Positions 51,823 to 61,821 of a DNA stretch of 64,000 nucleotides are shown in pieces. Origin of the DNA: Thermoplasmata archaeon. Lineage in GTDB: Archaea > Thermoplasmatota > Thermoplasmata > Lutacidiplasmatales > UBA184. Each line of letters begins with the position of its first letter. The stretch's first letter is position 1. A program made the position numbers and the translations under genes. The notes under the pieces are model-generated. The model was not told where the DNA came from, made no database searches, and saw only the letters and a list, made by a program, of their open reading frames with translations. The stretch covers positions 1-64,000 of the forward strand of contig JASHPK010000042.1 in the NCBI GenBank assembly GCA_030038095.1. The letters are read 5' to 3'.

Positions 51823-53508
51823 CTACGAGAGTCCCGTGACCTCGCCCTGGGCGGTCACGGAGATGTGGACGGCCGCGGGATGCTCCGGGAGGCCGGGCAT
51901 CGCGAGGATCTGTCCGAGGTGCGCGACGGCGAAGCCGGCTCCGGTCCACGCATCCAGTCGATGGACGGAGACGGTGAAGCCGGTCGGGGCGCCGAGCTTC
52001 TTCGCATCGTCCGAGAGCGAGAGCTGGGTCTTCGCCATGCAGAGCGGGCCCGGATCGAGCCCGACCTGCCCGAGCAGTTCGAGATCCGACGCGGCCCGGG
52101 GGAGCAGGGAGATCCCGCTCGCGCCGTAGAACGTCTTTGCGATGGTCTCCATCTTCTTCGTCAAGGAGTGGGCCGGGCTCACGACCGGCCGGGCGGGATG
52201 ACCCTGGTCCGCCGCCTCGCGCACGAGGCGCGCGAGGTTCGCGGCGCCTGCGCTCCCGCTCGAATACACGGTCGAGCGGGCGTACCGTAGCCCCTCCGAC
52301 CGGCAGAACGACTCGAGCACGTCGAGCTCGGCGGCCTGGTCGTCCGGGTGGATGTTGATCGCGATCACGGGGTCGAGTCCGACCGCCTTCAGGTTCGCGA
52401 CGTGCTGGGCGAGGTTTCCGAGCCCCCGACGCACGACCTCGGGTCCCTTCGAGATCGGCTCGTCCGGGCTCTCCCTCGCGTGGTGACGGAGCGCGGAGAC
52501 GGTCGCGACCAGGATCGCGGCGACGGGGCTGAACCCGCCCACGGGGCCCACCAGATCGACGAACTTCTCGCCTCCGAGGTCGCTCGCGAATCCCGCCTCG
52601 ACCATGACATAGTCGGACAGGGAGAGCGCGAGGCGGATCGAGGAGACGCTCGCGGTCCCCGGCCCGAGGTTGGCGAACGGGCCGGCGTGGACGAGCGCGG
52701 GCGTCCCCTCGCACGTCTGCACGAGGTTCGGCTCGATGGCGTGCCGCATCACCGCGGCCATCGCCCCGCCGCCCTCGAGGTCGGCGGCGGTGACGGCCTT
52801 CCCGTCCTTCGTGAAACCCACGGTCATCGCGCTCAGCCGCCGCTGAAGGTCCTCGGGATCACGGGAGAGGCACTGGATCGCCGCGACCTCCGAGGCCGCG
52901 GCGATCACGAACCGGTCGGGCCGCTCGGGGGCGGTGCCCTTGCCTCCCGTGCCGACTCGTACGCCACGGAGCGCGCGGTCGTCGAGATCGATCGTCCGCG
53001 GGAGGGTGATTCGCTCGGGATCGAGACCGAGCGAGTTCCCATGATGGAGGTGGTTATCCACGAGAGAGGCGAGAAGGTTCTGGGCGGTCGCGACCGCGTA
53101 GAGGTCCCCGGTGAGTCCGAGGTTGATTTCAGCGCTCGGCTCGACGGTCGCTTTCCCGCCTCCGGTCGCCCCGCCCTTCGCCCCAAACACGGGCCCGAGG
53201 GACGGTTGGCGCAGTACCGGGATCGCGCGCAGGCCGTCCCGCGCGAGGGCCATGGCCGTCCCGATCGCGGTGACCGTCTTGCCCTCCCCGGCGGAGGTGG
53301 GGGTCATGGCGGTGACGAGGACCAGCTTGCCCCGCGGTCGCTCGGCATGGGCCTGGACGACCGGAGTCGGGATCTTCGCGACCCCGGGGCCGTACGGAAC
53401 CACCGAGTTGGGGGCGAGGCCGAGAGCGTGAGCCACGTCCGTGATGTGCCTCATGGGGATACGCACACTCTCGAGTGTTGTCAAGGTATCGCCGTGCGAG
53501 GGCGACAC
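51823..53508 (-). CDS. fhs: Formate--tetrahydrofolate ligase
   Basis: KLVLVTAMTPTSAGEGKTVTAIGTAMALARDG; LRQPSLGPVFGAKGGATGGGKATVEPSAEINLGLTGDLYAVATAQNLLASLVDNHLHHGNSLGLD; TPALVHAGPFANLGPGTASV. Confidence 0.95.
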   Translation of the reverse strand: MSPSHGDTLTTLESVRIPMRHITDVAHALGLAPNSVVPYGPGVAKIPTPVVQAHAERPRGKLVLVTAMTPTSAGEGKTVTAIGTAMALARDGLRAIPVLRQPSLGPVFGAKGGATGGGKATVEPSAEINLGLTGDLYAVATAQNLLASLVDNHLHHGNSLGLDPERITLPRTIDLDDRALRGVRVGTGGKGTAPERPDRFVIAAASEVAAIQCLSRDPEDLQRRLSAMTVGFTKDGKAVTAADLEGGGAMAAVMRHAIEPNLVQTCEGTPALVHAGPFANLGPGTASVSSIRLALSLSDYVMVEAGFASDLGGEKFVDLVGPVGGFSPVAAILVATVSALRHHARESPDEPISKGPEVVRRGLGNLAQHVANLKAVGLDPVIAINIHPDDQAAELDVLESFCRSEGLRYARSTVYSSGSAGAANLARLVREAADQGHPARPVVSPAHSLTKKMETIAKTFYGASGISLLPRAASDLELLGQVGLDPGPLCMAKTQLSLSDDAKKLGAPTGFTVSVHRLDAWTGAGFAVAHLGQILAMPGLPEHPAAVHISVTAQGEVTGLS

Positions 53509-53626
53509 GCGGACGTCGAGAGGATTCCACCCGACGATCGACGGGGCGCCGTTCGACCCGACACGGGTCGGCTACGCCGCTATCTGAGGGCGGGGCTCCC
53601 GGCCGCCAGGGCGCCGGAGCCGGAGG

Positions 53627-54571
53627 ATGAGGAGCGGGGAGTACGCGCTGCTCGTCCTTCTCGCCGCGATGTGGGGGCTTTCCTACGTCTTCTACCGCGT
53701 CGGGGCACCGGCTCTCGGTCCGGCGCTGTTCGTTGAGCTGCGGGTGCTCGTCGCCGTCGCCCCGCTCGTCGCGTACACCGTGGGGACGGGGCGGTGGAAG
53801 GCGACGTGGAGCCGTCTCCGAGGTCAGCGTCGTCGCTACCTCGTCCTCGGCGCGACCAACGCCGCGATCCCGTTCGGCTTGATCGCGACCGCCGAGCTCA
53901 CGCTCCCCGCCTCATTCGCTTCGATTCTTAACTCGACCGCGCCCCTCTTCTCTGCGCTCCTCGGGATTCCCTTGCTGGGTCAGGCGGTCGGCGGGCGGCA
54001 GGGTGTGGGGATCGCGTTCGGGATTGTGGGGGTCATCGTGCTCGTGGGTGCGGCGCCGTTCGCGTTGACCCCCCTCGTGGTCGGCTCGGCGTGCGCCTCC
54101 CTGGTCGCGGCCCTGTCCTACGGGTACGCCGCGATCTACGTGCGACGCCGGCTCCCCAACGAGGATCCCCTCCACCTCGCTCTCGGCCAGCAGCTCTCCT
54201 GCGCCCTCCTGGTGGCGCCGTTCGCTGCGGTCGAGGTTCCCAGCGCACGCTTTTCTCCGCCCGCGATCGAGTCGGTGCTGGGGATCGCCCTCGTCTCCAC
54301 GGCGCTCGCCTACGTGATCTACTTCCGGATCCTTCAGAGCACGGGCCCCACCGAGGCGCTCGCCGTCACCTTCCTGATCCCGATCTTCGGAGTGTTCTGG
54401 GGATGGGCGCTCCTCGGGGAGCCCCTAGGGCTGGGGCTCGTCGTCGCGGTCGCCCTGATCCTGGCTGGCGTGGCGCTGACGACCGCGCGGAGGAGGCCCG
54501 GGGCCCGAGTCGGAGGTCCGCCGTCGCCGGGGCCGGCCGTGCTGCACGACGCACCGAAGGGACAGGCGTAG
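53627..54571 (+). CDS. EamA/DMT-superfamily transporter
   Basis: About 10 hydrophobic helices in two halves; EYALLVLLAAMWGLSYVFYRVGAPALGPALFVELRV; TALAYVIYFRILQSTGPTEALAVTFLIPIFGVFWGWALLGEPL. Confidence 0.9.
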   Translation: MRSGEYALLVLLAAMWGLSYVFYRVGAPALGPALFVELRVLVAVAPLVAYTVGTGRWKATWSRLRGQRRRYLVLGATNAAIPFGLIATAELTLPASFASILNSTAPLFSALLGIPLLGQAVGGRQGVGIAFGIVGVIVLVGAAPFALTPLVVGSACASLVAALSYGYAAIYVRRRLPNEDPLHLALGQQLSCALLVAPFAAVEVPSARFSPPAIESVLGIALVSTALAYVIYFRILQSTGPTEALAVTFLIPIFGVFWGWALLGEPLGLGLVVAVALILAGVALTTARRRPGARVGGPPSPGPAVLHDAPKGQA

Positions 54572-54598
54572 CCGTCTTCTTCGGGCCCCGGTTCCGCA

Positions 54599-55558
54599 AT
54601 GTCGATGTCGGTGGCGCTGCGGCGGCTCGGCGCGTCCGGGCTCGAGGTCTTTCCGCTCGCGCTGGGGGGCAACGTCTTCGGCTGGACGGCGGACGAGGCG
54701 ACCTCGTTCCGGATTCTCGATCGGTATGTGGCGGCGGGCGGGAACCTCATTGACACCGCGGACGTCTACTCGAGGTGGGCGCCCGGAAACCAGGGCGGAG
54801 AGTCGGAAACGATTCTCGGCCGCTGGCTCGAGCGGAGCGGCCAGCGAGAGCGGGTGCTGATCGCGACGAAGGTAGGGATGGAGATGGGTCCGACGCGGAA
54901 GGGGCTCGCGCCCGCGTACATCCGCTCGGAGGTCCAGGAATCGCTGCGGCGGCTCCGGATCGATCGCATCGATCTCTACCAAGCCCACGTCGACGACGAA
55001 GCGACTCCGCTCGAGGAGTCGCTCGGGACGTTCGCCGAGCTGATCGCGGAGGGCCGTGTCCGGGCGTTGGGCGCGTCGAACTACCGGGCCGATCGCCTCG
55101 AGGAGTCGCTGCGCCTCAGCCGGGCCCGCGGGCTGCCGAGCTTCGCGAGCTTCCAGCCGCACTACAACCTCTACGATCGGGCCGAGTACGAGGCCGGCCT
55201 CGAAGCGGTCTGCGCCCGCCACGGCCTCGGGGTGATCCCCTATGCCTCCCTCGCGAGCGGCTTCCTGACGGGCAAGTACCGGTCGGTGAAGGATTTTGGT
55301 AAGAGCGCCCGGGGTCCTCGGATGCGGCGTCTGCTGAACGAGCGGGGGCTCCGCATCCTCGATGTCTTGCACGAGGTCGCCGGAGAACGGGGAGCGACCC
55401 CGGCCCAGGTCGCGCTCGCGTGGCTCCTCACGCGCCCGACCGTGACGGCACCGATCGCGAGCGCGACTTCGGTGGAGCAGCTCGAGGAGCTCCTCGGGGG
55501 AACGGTGCTCCAGCTCGGTCGGTCGGACCTCGACCGCCTCGAGCGCGCCTCGGCGTAG
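54599..55558 (+). CDS. Aldo/keto reductase
   Basis: LRRLGASGLEVFPLALGGNVFGWTADEATSFRILDRYVAAGGNLIDTADVYSRW; VQESLRRLRIDRIDLYQAHVDDEATPLEESL; VIPYASLASGFLTGKY. Confidence 0.94.
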   Translation: MSMSVALRRLGASGLEVFPLALGGNVFGWTADEATSFRILDRYVAAGGNLIDTADVYSRWAPGNQGGESETILGRWLERSGQRERVLIATKVGMEMGPTRKGLAPAYIRSEVQESLRRLRIDRIDLYQAHVDDEATPLEESLGTFAELIAEGRVRALGASNYRADRLEESLRLSRARGLPSFASFQPHYNLYDRAEYEAGLEAVCARHGLGVIPYASLASGFLTGKYRSVKDFGKSARGPRMRRLLNERGLRILDVLHEVAGERGATPAQVALAWLLTRPTVTAPIASATSVEQLEELLGGTVLQLGRSDLDRLERASA

Positions 55559-55581
55559 GTGCGGGCTCCCCGTCGCCGCCC

Positions 55582-56706
55582 TCAGGGGTGCTTCGGCCGG
55601 AACCGCTGAGAACGCCGTCGCACGCGCCCGAGCGCCGCCTCGTCGATCTCCACCCCGATGCCGGGGCCGCGGGGGACGGCGAGGGTGCTCCCCGGCCCCA
55701 GCTCGAACGGCGAATCGATGATCTCGGTCCGGTAGTACCGGCGGCTGGCGGAGAGGTCGGCGGGGAGCACGAAGTTCGGCAGCGTCGCCAGCGCGACCGC
55801 GTGCGCCCGGCCCACCCCGGTCTCGAGCATCCCCCCGACCCAGGCGGGGATCCGGGCGGCGGCGGTGATGCGCTGGAGCTCCCGGGACGAGGTGAGGCCT
55901 CCGACCCGCCCCGGCTTCACGTTGAGGCTCGAGAGGGCCCGCTGCCGGATCGCCTCCTCGAGGGAGGCCCGATCGACGATCGACTCGTCGAGGCAGACGC
56001 GGAACCGGCGGGCTCGGCAGAGCCGGGCGTGGGCGCCGAACTCGCGCTCGGCGAAAGGCTGCTCCACCTGCTCGACCCCCAACCGGACGGCCCACCGGAC
56101 GATCGCCGGGCCGGCGGAGGGGGGATAGGCCTGGTTCGCATCGACCCAGATGCGGAGATCGGGGAACTCCTCGCGCACGGCGCCGACGGGGGCCGCGTCC
56201 CATCCGGGGCGCACTTTGAGCTTGACCCGGCGGTACCCTTCGTCGAGATACTCGCCGACCCGGCGCACGAGCGCCTCAATTGAGGGCTGGATCCCCACGC
56301 TCACGCCGACCTCTACCCGACGGCGTTTTCCGCCGAGCGCGGTCGCGAGCGGCTCGCCCCGTTCCCGGGCGTATAGGTCCCAGAGCGCCATTTCGGCGGT
56401 GGCCTTGGCCATCGGGTGGCCCTTCAGTCCCCGGACCCGGTCGAGGAAGGCACCGGGATCGGGCGTCTCGTGGGCCAGAAGATCGGGGATCAGGTACCGG
56501 CTGAGAAGCCACCGGGCCGTGGCCACGGATTCGGCCGAATAGAGCGGATCGCGCGCGGCCACGCACTCTCCCACGCCCCTCTCCCCCGACGCACCGACGA
56601 GCTGCAGCAGAAGCAGCCGACGGCGGCGCTCGACGCCGAAGCTCGTCTCGAACGGCTCGACCAGCGGAAGTTCGAGCTCATCGAGCCGGGCCTCGAGGAC
56701 GCGCAT
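55582..56706 (-). CDS. Enolase-superfamily enzyme (o-succinylbenzoate synthase / N-acylamino acid racemase-like)
   Basis: LVEPFETSFGVERRRRLLLLQLVG; AEMALWDLYARERGEPLATALGGKRRRVEVGVSVG; YRRVKLKVRPGWDAAPVGAVREEFPDLRIWVDANQAY; VCLDESI; LNVKPGRVGGLTSSRELQ; PAWVGGMLETGVGRAHAVALATLPNF. Confidence 0.88.
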   Translation of the reverse strand: MRVLEARLDELELPLVEPFETSFGVERRRRLLLLQLVGASGERGVGECVAARDPLYSAESVATARWLLSRYLIPDLLAHETPDPGAFLDRVRGLKGHPMAKATAEMALWDLYARERGEPLATALGGKRRRVEVGVSVGIQPSIEALVRRVGEYLDEGYRRVKLKVRPGWDAAPVGAVREEFPDLRIWVDANQAYPPSAGPAIVRWAVRLGVEQVEQPFAEREFGAHARLCRARRFRVCLDESIVDRASLEEAIRQRALSSLNVKPGRVGGLTSSRELQRITAAARIPAWVGGMLETGVGRAHAVALATLPNFVLPADLSASRRYYRTEIIDSPFELGPGSTLAVPRGPGIGVEIDEAALGRVRRRSQRFRPKHP

Positions 56707-56927
56707 CGTGGGTGGGGGCTCCTAGCGCCGCTCGGCGGCCGGCGGCTCGGTACCCCGGTGAGCCTCGGGCCGGAGTCTCATCGGGTCGTCCCTACGCATC
56801 GGCTCGCGTAAGTTGGGCCGCGTTATCGCGCTTGCCCGTCCCCGGCCGGATCGCGCAAGGGATCGGTGAGAGCGGAGGGAGCCGAGCAAGGAAGATACGG
56901 AGCTGCCGGCTCGGGGCCGCTCGTTCG

Positions 56928-57848
56928 ATGGGCGACCTGCGACAATCCGTCCCAGCCTCCGTGCGACGCCGCCATCTCCGGCGGACGTTCGACGCCCGGA
57001 TCGACCGCGAGTGGGGCCGTTACGCCGGCGAGCCGAGACGCGTACTGGTCCGTCATCTTCGGGAGCGGTTTCTGCGCCAGCATCTCCCCTATGGACCGGG
57101 AGTCGTCCTCGAACTCGGGCCCGGTCCCGGACGCTTCAGCTCGACGATCCTCGGGCTCTCCCGTGGACCTCTCCTCGCGATCGACCTGTCCCAAGAGGTC
57201 CTGCGCCGGGGGCAGCGCCGGCTGGGGGGAGATCCGCGGCGACGTCGCGTCTCGTGGATCCAGGGAGCCGGAGAGCACCTTCCCCTCCAAGATCGTTCGG
57301 TGGGGACCGCGGTCGTGCTCGGCAACATCGTCTGCTTTGCCGGTACGGACGGCCCCCGGCTCCTCCGTGAGATCGCGCGAGTAGTCCGGCCGGGGGGTAC
57401 GCTCGTCGCCGACTTTGCCTCACCGGCCGCCGCCACCCAGGAGTTCTTCGAGGTCGTCTCCCGGCGACGCCAGCTGCGCCGGATCTTGCGCCGTCCCGAG
57501 TTCTACCTAATCCATCAGATCCTCGATTCGGGCTACCAGCCATACCTGCCGAGACGGCTCGCCGCCTGGGAGTTTCAATTCTACACCGTCGACTCCGCCC
57601 GACAAGCACTCGTCCGCGCCGGTTTCCGAGTCCGCGACGCGATGGCGGTCGGCGCGGTCGGATGGACCGTCGGCCGCATCGCCGCCTCCGCCCGTCGAGA
57701 ACCCCGGACCTGGGAGAACCTACTTCGGATCGAAGAGCGGATCGGCCGGCGGCCGGGAGCGCTCGAGACCGGCCACGGATTCCTGGTCGCCGCGACCCGG
57801 GCGGCTCGCCGGAGACGTGAGCCGAGGACCCTCCCCACCAAACCCTAA
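56928..57848 (+). CDS. Class I SAM-dependent methyltransferase
   Basis: VVLELGPGPGRFSSTILGLSRGPLLAIDLSQEVLRRGQRRL; LREIARVVRPGGTLVADF. Confidence 0.85.
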   Translation: MGDLRQSVPASVRRRHLRRTFDARIDREWGRYAGEPRRVLVRHLRERFLRQHLPYGPGVVLELGPGPGRFSSTILGLSRGPLLAIDLSQEVLRRGQRRLGGDPRRRRVSWIQGAGEHLPLQDRSVGTAVVLGNIVCFAGTDGPRLLREIARVVRPGGTLVADFASPAAATQEFFEVVSRRRQLRRILRRPEFYLIHQILDSGYQPYLPRRLAAWEFQFYTVDSARQALVRAGFRVRDAMAVGAVGWTVGRIAASARREPRTWENLLRIEERIGRRPGALETGHGFLVAATRAARRRREPRTLPTKP

Positions 57849-57927
57849 GTGTCGCGGACCCGTCCTCGCCTGCGCATATCGAGTTTTGGCGACGATCTCA
57901 CCGCCGAGGCGCGGCGGAAAATCAATG

Positions 57928-57935
57928 TTTTATAT
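57928..57935 (+). promoter_or_regulatory. TATA box upstream of the hemerythrin-like gene
   Basis: TTTATATA in an AT-rich intergenic stretch, 42 nt before ATG 57977. Confidence 0.65.
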
Positions 57936-57976
57936 AGCGTGACATAGAGTATATTCGTCGAGGCACCGAGTGCCCC

Positions 57977-58672
57977 ATGACGGAGCGTGAGAATCTCTTC
58001 CGCCCCATCCACAAGGGGATCCGGGCCATGATCTACGAGCTCGGACGCCGGGTGCAGGTCACCGACTTCACCGACACTACGGAGTCGAACGCGATCGCCC
58101 GCCAGCTCCAGCACGGTCTCAATTCGGCGGTCTCGAACTGCATCCTCTGTCTCCTCCACGCGCACTCGAGGCACGAGGAAGTAGAGATCTTCGCCCCGTT
58201 GCGCCGGCTCGATAGCGACGTCGTCGAAGCGATCATGGTCGAACACGCCGAGGTCGTGCGTCGGATCCTGGGCGTCACGAAGACCTGCGACGAGCTGCTC
58301 GCGCAGTCGGGACTGGGCCGCCGGATCGAGATCGGGGACCGTCTGAACCTCGAGACGAACGACCTCTTCGCGTTCTACCTCCAGCATATGAACAACGAGG
58401 AGGCGACGCTCGTCCCCATCCTGTGGGAGCACTTCTCGGATGACGACCTGCGGGCGATGCGACGTCAGTTCCATTCGAGCCTGCCCCCGGCTCGGCTCGA
58501 GGAGTGGATGCGCTGGACGCTGCCGGCGCTCAACTCCCACGAGCTTCTCCAGTGGTTCCAGTCTCTTCGGCTCGACGGCCCTCCGGAGCTGTTCGAAACG
58601 ATGGTGCGCCTCGCGGGGGAGACGGTGGACCCCTCCCGCTGGGAGGACGTCAAGGGCCGTCTCGGCTCCTGA
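57977..58672 (+). CDS. Hemerythrin-like HHE-domain protein
   Basis: FRPIHKGIRAMIYELGRRV; LLHAHSRHEEVEIFAPLRRLD; IMVEHAEVVRRI; YLQHMNNEEATLVPILWEHFSDDDLRAM. Confidence 0.82.
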   Translation: MTERENLFRPIHKGIRAMIYELGRRVQVTDFTDTTESNAIARQLQHGLNSAVSNCILCLLHAHSRHEEVEIFAPLRRLDSDVVEAIMVEHAEVVRRILGVTKTCDELLAQSGLGRRIEIGDRLNLETNDLFAFYLQHMNNEEATLVPILWEHFSDDDLRAMRRQFHSSLPPARLEEWMRWTLPALNSHELLQWFQSLRLDGPPELFETMVRLAGETVDPSRWEDVKGRLGS

Positions 58673-58750
58673 TCCCTACGCGCGGCCCGCTGCGGAGCGG
58701 GAGGGGGACCACGCCGCAAACCGCTTTCCCTCGGGCCGTGTAGGTCGCGC

Positions 58751-59545
58751 GTGCCCTGGTACTCGTTCGACCCCATCGCGGACACCTACGATGCGACGCG
58801 GACGCTCGACGTCCGGGCGATCGACAGGGCCCTCACCGCGCTCACCCGGGAGTTTCCCCCGCACCGCTTTCGCGAGGTCCTCGACGTGGGGATCGGCACG
58901 GGCCGACTGGCGTTCCCGTTCGCCCGCCACGGCTACCGCGTCGTGGGGATCGATATTTCGACGCGGATGCTCGAGCGATTCCGCCGTCGCCGGGCCCGGC
59001 GGGACCGTCGCGCGGTGGGGGCGCTCCGGGCGGACGCGACCCGCATGCCGTTCCGCGACGGCGCGTTCGACATGGCGTACTGGGTCCATGTGCTCCATCT
59101 CGTTCCTCAATGGCGACGCGCGCTCGACGAGGCCGTCCGTGTCACGCGTCCCGGCGGGGTGCTCGTCTACGCCCGGACGGAAGGAGGCCGCGATATCGAC
59201 GAGCTCGCCGCGGAGTACCTACGCATCCTACGGTCCCTCGGCTACCGGCGGCCACGCCTCGGAGCGCGACGCCAGGAGACGGTTCTCCGGTACCTCGGGT
59301 CCCTGGGTTGCGAGGTCGAGCGCCGCCGGGTCCGCTGGGAATGGGAGGAGCGGGTCTCCGTCGGCGAAGCGCTGCACTACCACTCCCTACGCACCTACTC
59401 CATGAACCGGTTCGCGCCCCTCGAAGTCCACCGCGAGGCGATGCGGCGGCTCCGAACTTGGGCCGCACGGGAGCTCGGTCCGCGGAATAGACGCTACCCC
59501 GTGATGGGCGCCGTGGCGTTCGACCTAGCATGGATTCCGCGCTGA
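58751..59545 (+). CDS. Class I SAM-dependent methyltransferase
   Basis: EVLDVGIGTGRLAFPFARHGYRVVGIDISTRMLERFRRRR; ADATRMPFRDGAFDMAYWVHVLHLVPQWRRALDEAVRVTRPGGVLVYAR. Confidence 0.92.
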   Translation: MPWYSFDPIADTYDATRTLDVRAIDRALTALTREFPPHRFREVLDVGIGTGRLAFPFARHGYRVVGIDISTRMLERFRRRRARRDRRAVGALRADATRMPFRDGAFDMAYWVHVLHLVPQWRRALDEAVRVTRPGGVLVYARTEGGRDIDELAAEYLRILRSLGYRRPRLGARRQETVLRYLGSLGCEVERRRVRWEWEERVSVGEALHYHSLRTYSMNRFAPLEVHREAMRRLRTWAARELGPRNRRYPVMGAVAFDLAWIPR

Positions 59546-59812
59546 CCCTTCCCGGACTCCTCCCTCCCGCCCGCCGAAGAGCTCCCCGAGACCCGCCTGC
59601 ATCGGCCGGAATCCCTGTTGAGGGTTCGCCCCGAGTCGGGGTCGGGTTCACCCGGTACGACCGGGGGCGGTACGGAAACCTCTCCATTTTCGCCCACGAT
59701 CCCGAGGGCGGTTCTGGGGCGTCGCAGTCGCGATCCACCCGATGGGCGTCGGGGCCCTCCGTCCGCGAATTCTTTCTATCCGCCTTCCCTGACAGGGAGG
59801 ACGGAGCCCGTC

Positions 59813-60376
59813 ATGCGATGGTCGTGGGTAGCCGTCGGAGTCGCACTCGCCGTCGTCGGAGTCCTCTTGCTCTACGTTCCGGTCGTACCGCAACGGAGCG
59901 AGACGGCGACCTACTCGACCTCGAGTGAGGGCGTACAGTACGGCTACTACCGTGCAAATGTGAGCGGGTACTCGCTCTCGGGAACGGTGGTCGTCGACGT
60001 CTCGTGGACGTCGAACACGAGCACCTCCGTGCAGGTGATTGCGGCCGCCTGTACGGCGGCCTGCGGCGGAGACTATCAGCACTTGAGCGACGTGACGAAT
60101 GAGACCGGCACGCAGGGCCGCTTCGTCCTCGATCAGCCGAACGGCGGCTCGATCGTGATGGGGGTGCTTTCGACCGCGACGGGCAAGGACGCCTCGGTCA
60201 CGTTCAAGATCACGACCGCGTTCGCGACCGCCGGGTCGGTCCTCGTCGTGGCGGGTCCCGTTCTGGTGATCGTCGGGGCCGTCGTGCGTCGGCGCCCTGC
60301 GAGGGCCGCTCCGACGACGCCGGAGCCCTCCCCCATCGATGGGTCCGACCGCGGGGACCCTGGAACCCCGACATGA
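59813..60376 (+). CDS. Hypothetical two-TM membrane protein with extracellular domain and basic/Pro-rich tail
   Basis: MRWSWVAVGVALAVVGVLLLYVPVV ... FATAGSVLVVAGPVLVIVGAVVRRRPARAAPTTPEPSPIDGSDRGDPGTPT. Confidence 0.6.
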   Translation: MRWSWVAVGVALAVVGVLLLYVPVVPQRSETATYSTSSEGVQYGYYRANVSGYSLSGTVVVDVSWTSNTSTSVQVIAAACTAACGGDYQHLSDVTNETGTQGRFVLDQPNGGSIVMGVLSTATGKDASVTFKITTAFATAGSVLVVAGPVLVIVGAVVRRRPARAAPTTPEPSPIDGSDRGDPGTPT

Positions 60377-60491
60377 CGCGGGCGTCCGAGAGGCGCGAGA
60401 CCTGCGCCCAGAGGACGCCCTTCCGCGTCTAGGTCCATCCCCCCCGATCGCTCTTGATCCCGGTGGAACCGGAGCCCGGCTGGCGGGCCCG

Positions 60492-61646
60492 CTAACTCTT
60501 GGGGGAGCTCGCCGGCGGATGGGTCGTGGGCGGGGGGCTCGCGGGGGGAGGGCTCGCGGTCGGGGGAGGCGAATACGGCCGCGGAGGGGGACGAGCCTTG
60601 ACGCCCCGTCTCCAGCGCCGGTACAGGAAGAGGAGGAGGCCGAGAGCCACGACCACGACGATCGCCACGAGCGCGGCAAGCACGGCGTAGCCTTCCGCGG
60701 GGACCAGTCCAAGGAACGTGATCGAGCTGAAGGTGATCGAGACGCTCGTGGCGGAGCCGTCCACCCGGACGGTGCCGAAGCTCGGATTCACGTTGTATCC
60801 GTTGACGGAACCGATACCGAAGGTGTAGTTCCCGTTCGGGAGACTAAAGTCGATGTAGTCTCCCGTGGAGAACTGGGTCGTCCCGTTGACCGACGCGAAC
60901 CAGGCCGTGCCCGCCTTGAGTCCCGTCTCCACGATCGTGAGCACATAGTCCACTGGCGGGGTGAAGGCGACCGCCACGTTGGCGGGACCCCCGTTCACCG
61001 TGACGGTTCCAAAGCTCGTATTCAGTCCGTAGCCTCGGACGGGGCCGATGCTGTACAAGTACGTCGCGTTCGGGAGGTCGAACACAATGGTGTTCGTCAC
61101 GGAAAGCTCCGTCGATCCATTGACGGTGGCCGACCATTGGGTTCCCGACTCCAAGCCGGTTTCGGTCACCGTCAACGCGTATTCCGGCGGCGCCATCGAA
61201 GTGAACGTCTCGGATCGAGTGAAGTTGACTCCATTCACCTTGAGATTTCCAAACGGTAGCGATGGTGCGTAACCGTTCACGGCGGCGACCCCATAGCTGT
61301 AGCTCCCGTTCGGGATGCCGTCGAACTCGATCGGACGACCGGCGTTGGCGTATGCGGTGCTCCCGTTGAGGGTGGCCGACCAGACGAGGCCAGTGGGAAG
61401 ACCCGTCTCTTTGAAGAAGACCGTGTAAAAGCCTTGGGCCTGTGGGGTCGGAGCGGCGCCCGGAGAGGTCGGCTGGGATACCGTGAGACCTCCGACCGGC
61501 CCGGCGAGGGTGGAACCCGCCTCGGAACGCACCTCCGGCCCCATCTGCGAGGCATTCGCCGGCGCGCCTGGCGCGGTCAGGGCCGGCAATGCGGCCAGGA
61601 CGCCGACGAGAAGAACCATGACGATGAGCGGGCCCGTGGCCTTCAT
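60492..61646 (-). CDS. Surface protein with three ETGLP-type modules, signal peptide, C-terminal TM and Pro-rich tail
   Basis: Start MKATGPLIVMVLLVGVLAALPALTAPG. KETGLPTGLVWSATLNG, TETGLESGTQWSATVNG, VETGLKAGTAWFASVNG. TM EGYAVLAALVAIVVVVALGLLLFLYRRWRRG then PPPRPYSPPPTASPPPASPPPTTHPPASSPKS. Confidence 0.88.
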   Translation of the reverse strand: MKATGPLIVMVLLVGVLAALPALTAPGAPANASQMGPEVRSEAGSTLAGPVGGLTVSQPTSPGAAPTPQAQGFYTVFFKETGLPTGLVWSATLNGSTAYANAGRPIEFDGIPNGSYSYGVAAVNGYAPSLPFGNLKVNGVNFTRSETFTSMAPPEYALTVTETGLESGTQWSATVNGSTELSVTNTIVFDLPNATYLYSIGPVRGYGLNTSFGTVTVNGGPANVAVAFTPPVDYVLTIVETGLKAGTAWFASVNGTTQFSTGDYIDFSLPNGNYTFGIGSVNGYNVNPSFGTVRVDGSATSVSITFSSITFLGLVPAEGYAVLAALVAIVVVVALGLLLFLYRRWRRGVKARPPPRPYSPPPTASPPPASPPPTTHPPASSPKS

Positions 61647-61673
61647 TCGTAAGGGCTCGGGACGACGACCGCC

Positions 61674-61684
61674 AGTATTTATAT
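61674..61684 (-). promoter_or_regulatory. TATA box for surface protein gene 60492..61646
   Basis: Minus-strand ATATAAATACT about 28-38 nt upstream of the ATG at 61646, implying a leaderless or very short-leader transcript. Confidence 0.7.
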
Positions 61685-61821
61685 GGGAAGGTGGGGGTCG
61701 ACCGGCGTTCTCAACCCATGCGCCCGGGCGCGACACGCCGGTTATACGACTGAGCCGTCAAATTTCCGGTCAGGACTTGACGGACGGCCGGAATCGGACC
61801 CGTCCGGGGTCGGAGCTGGGC

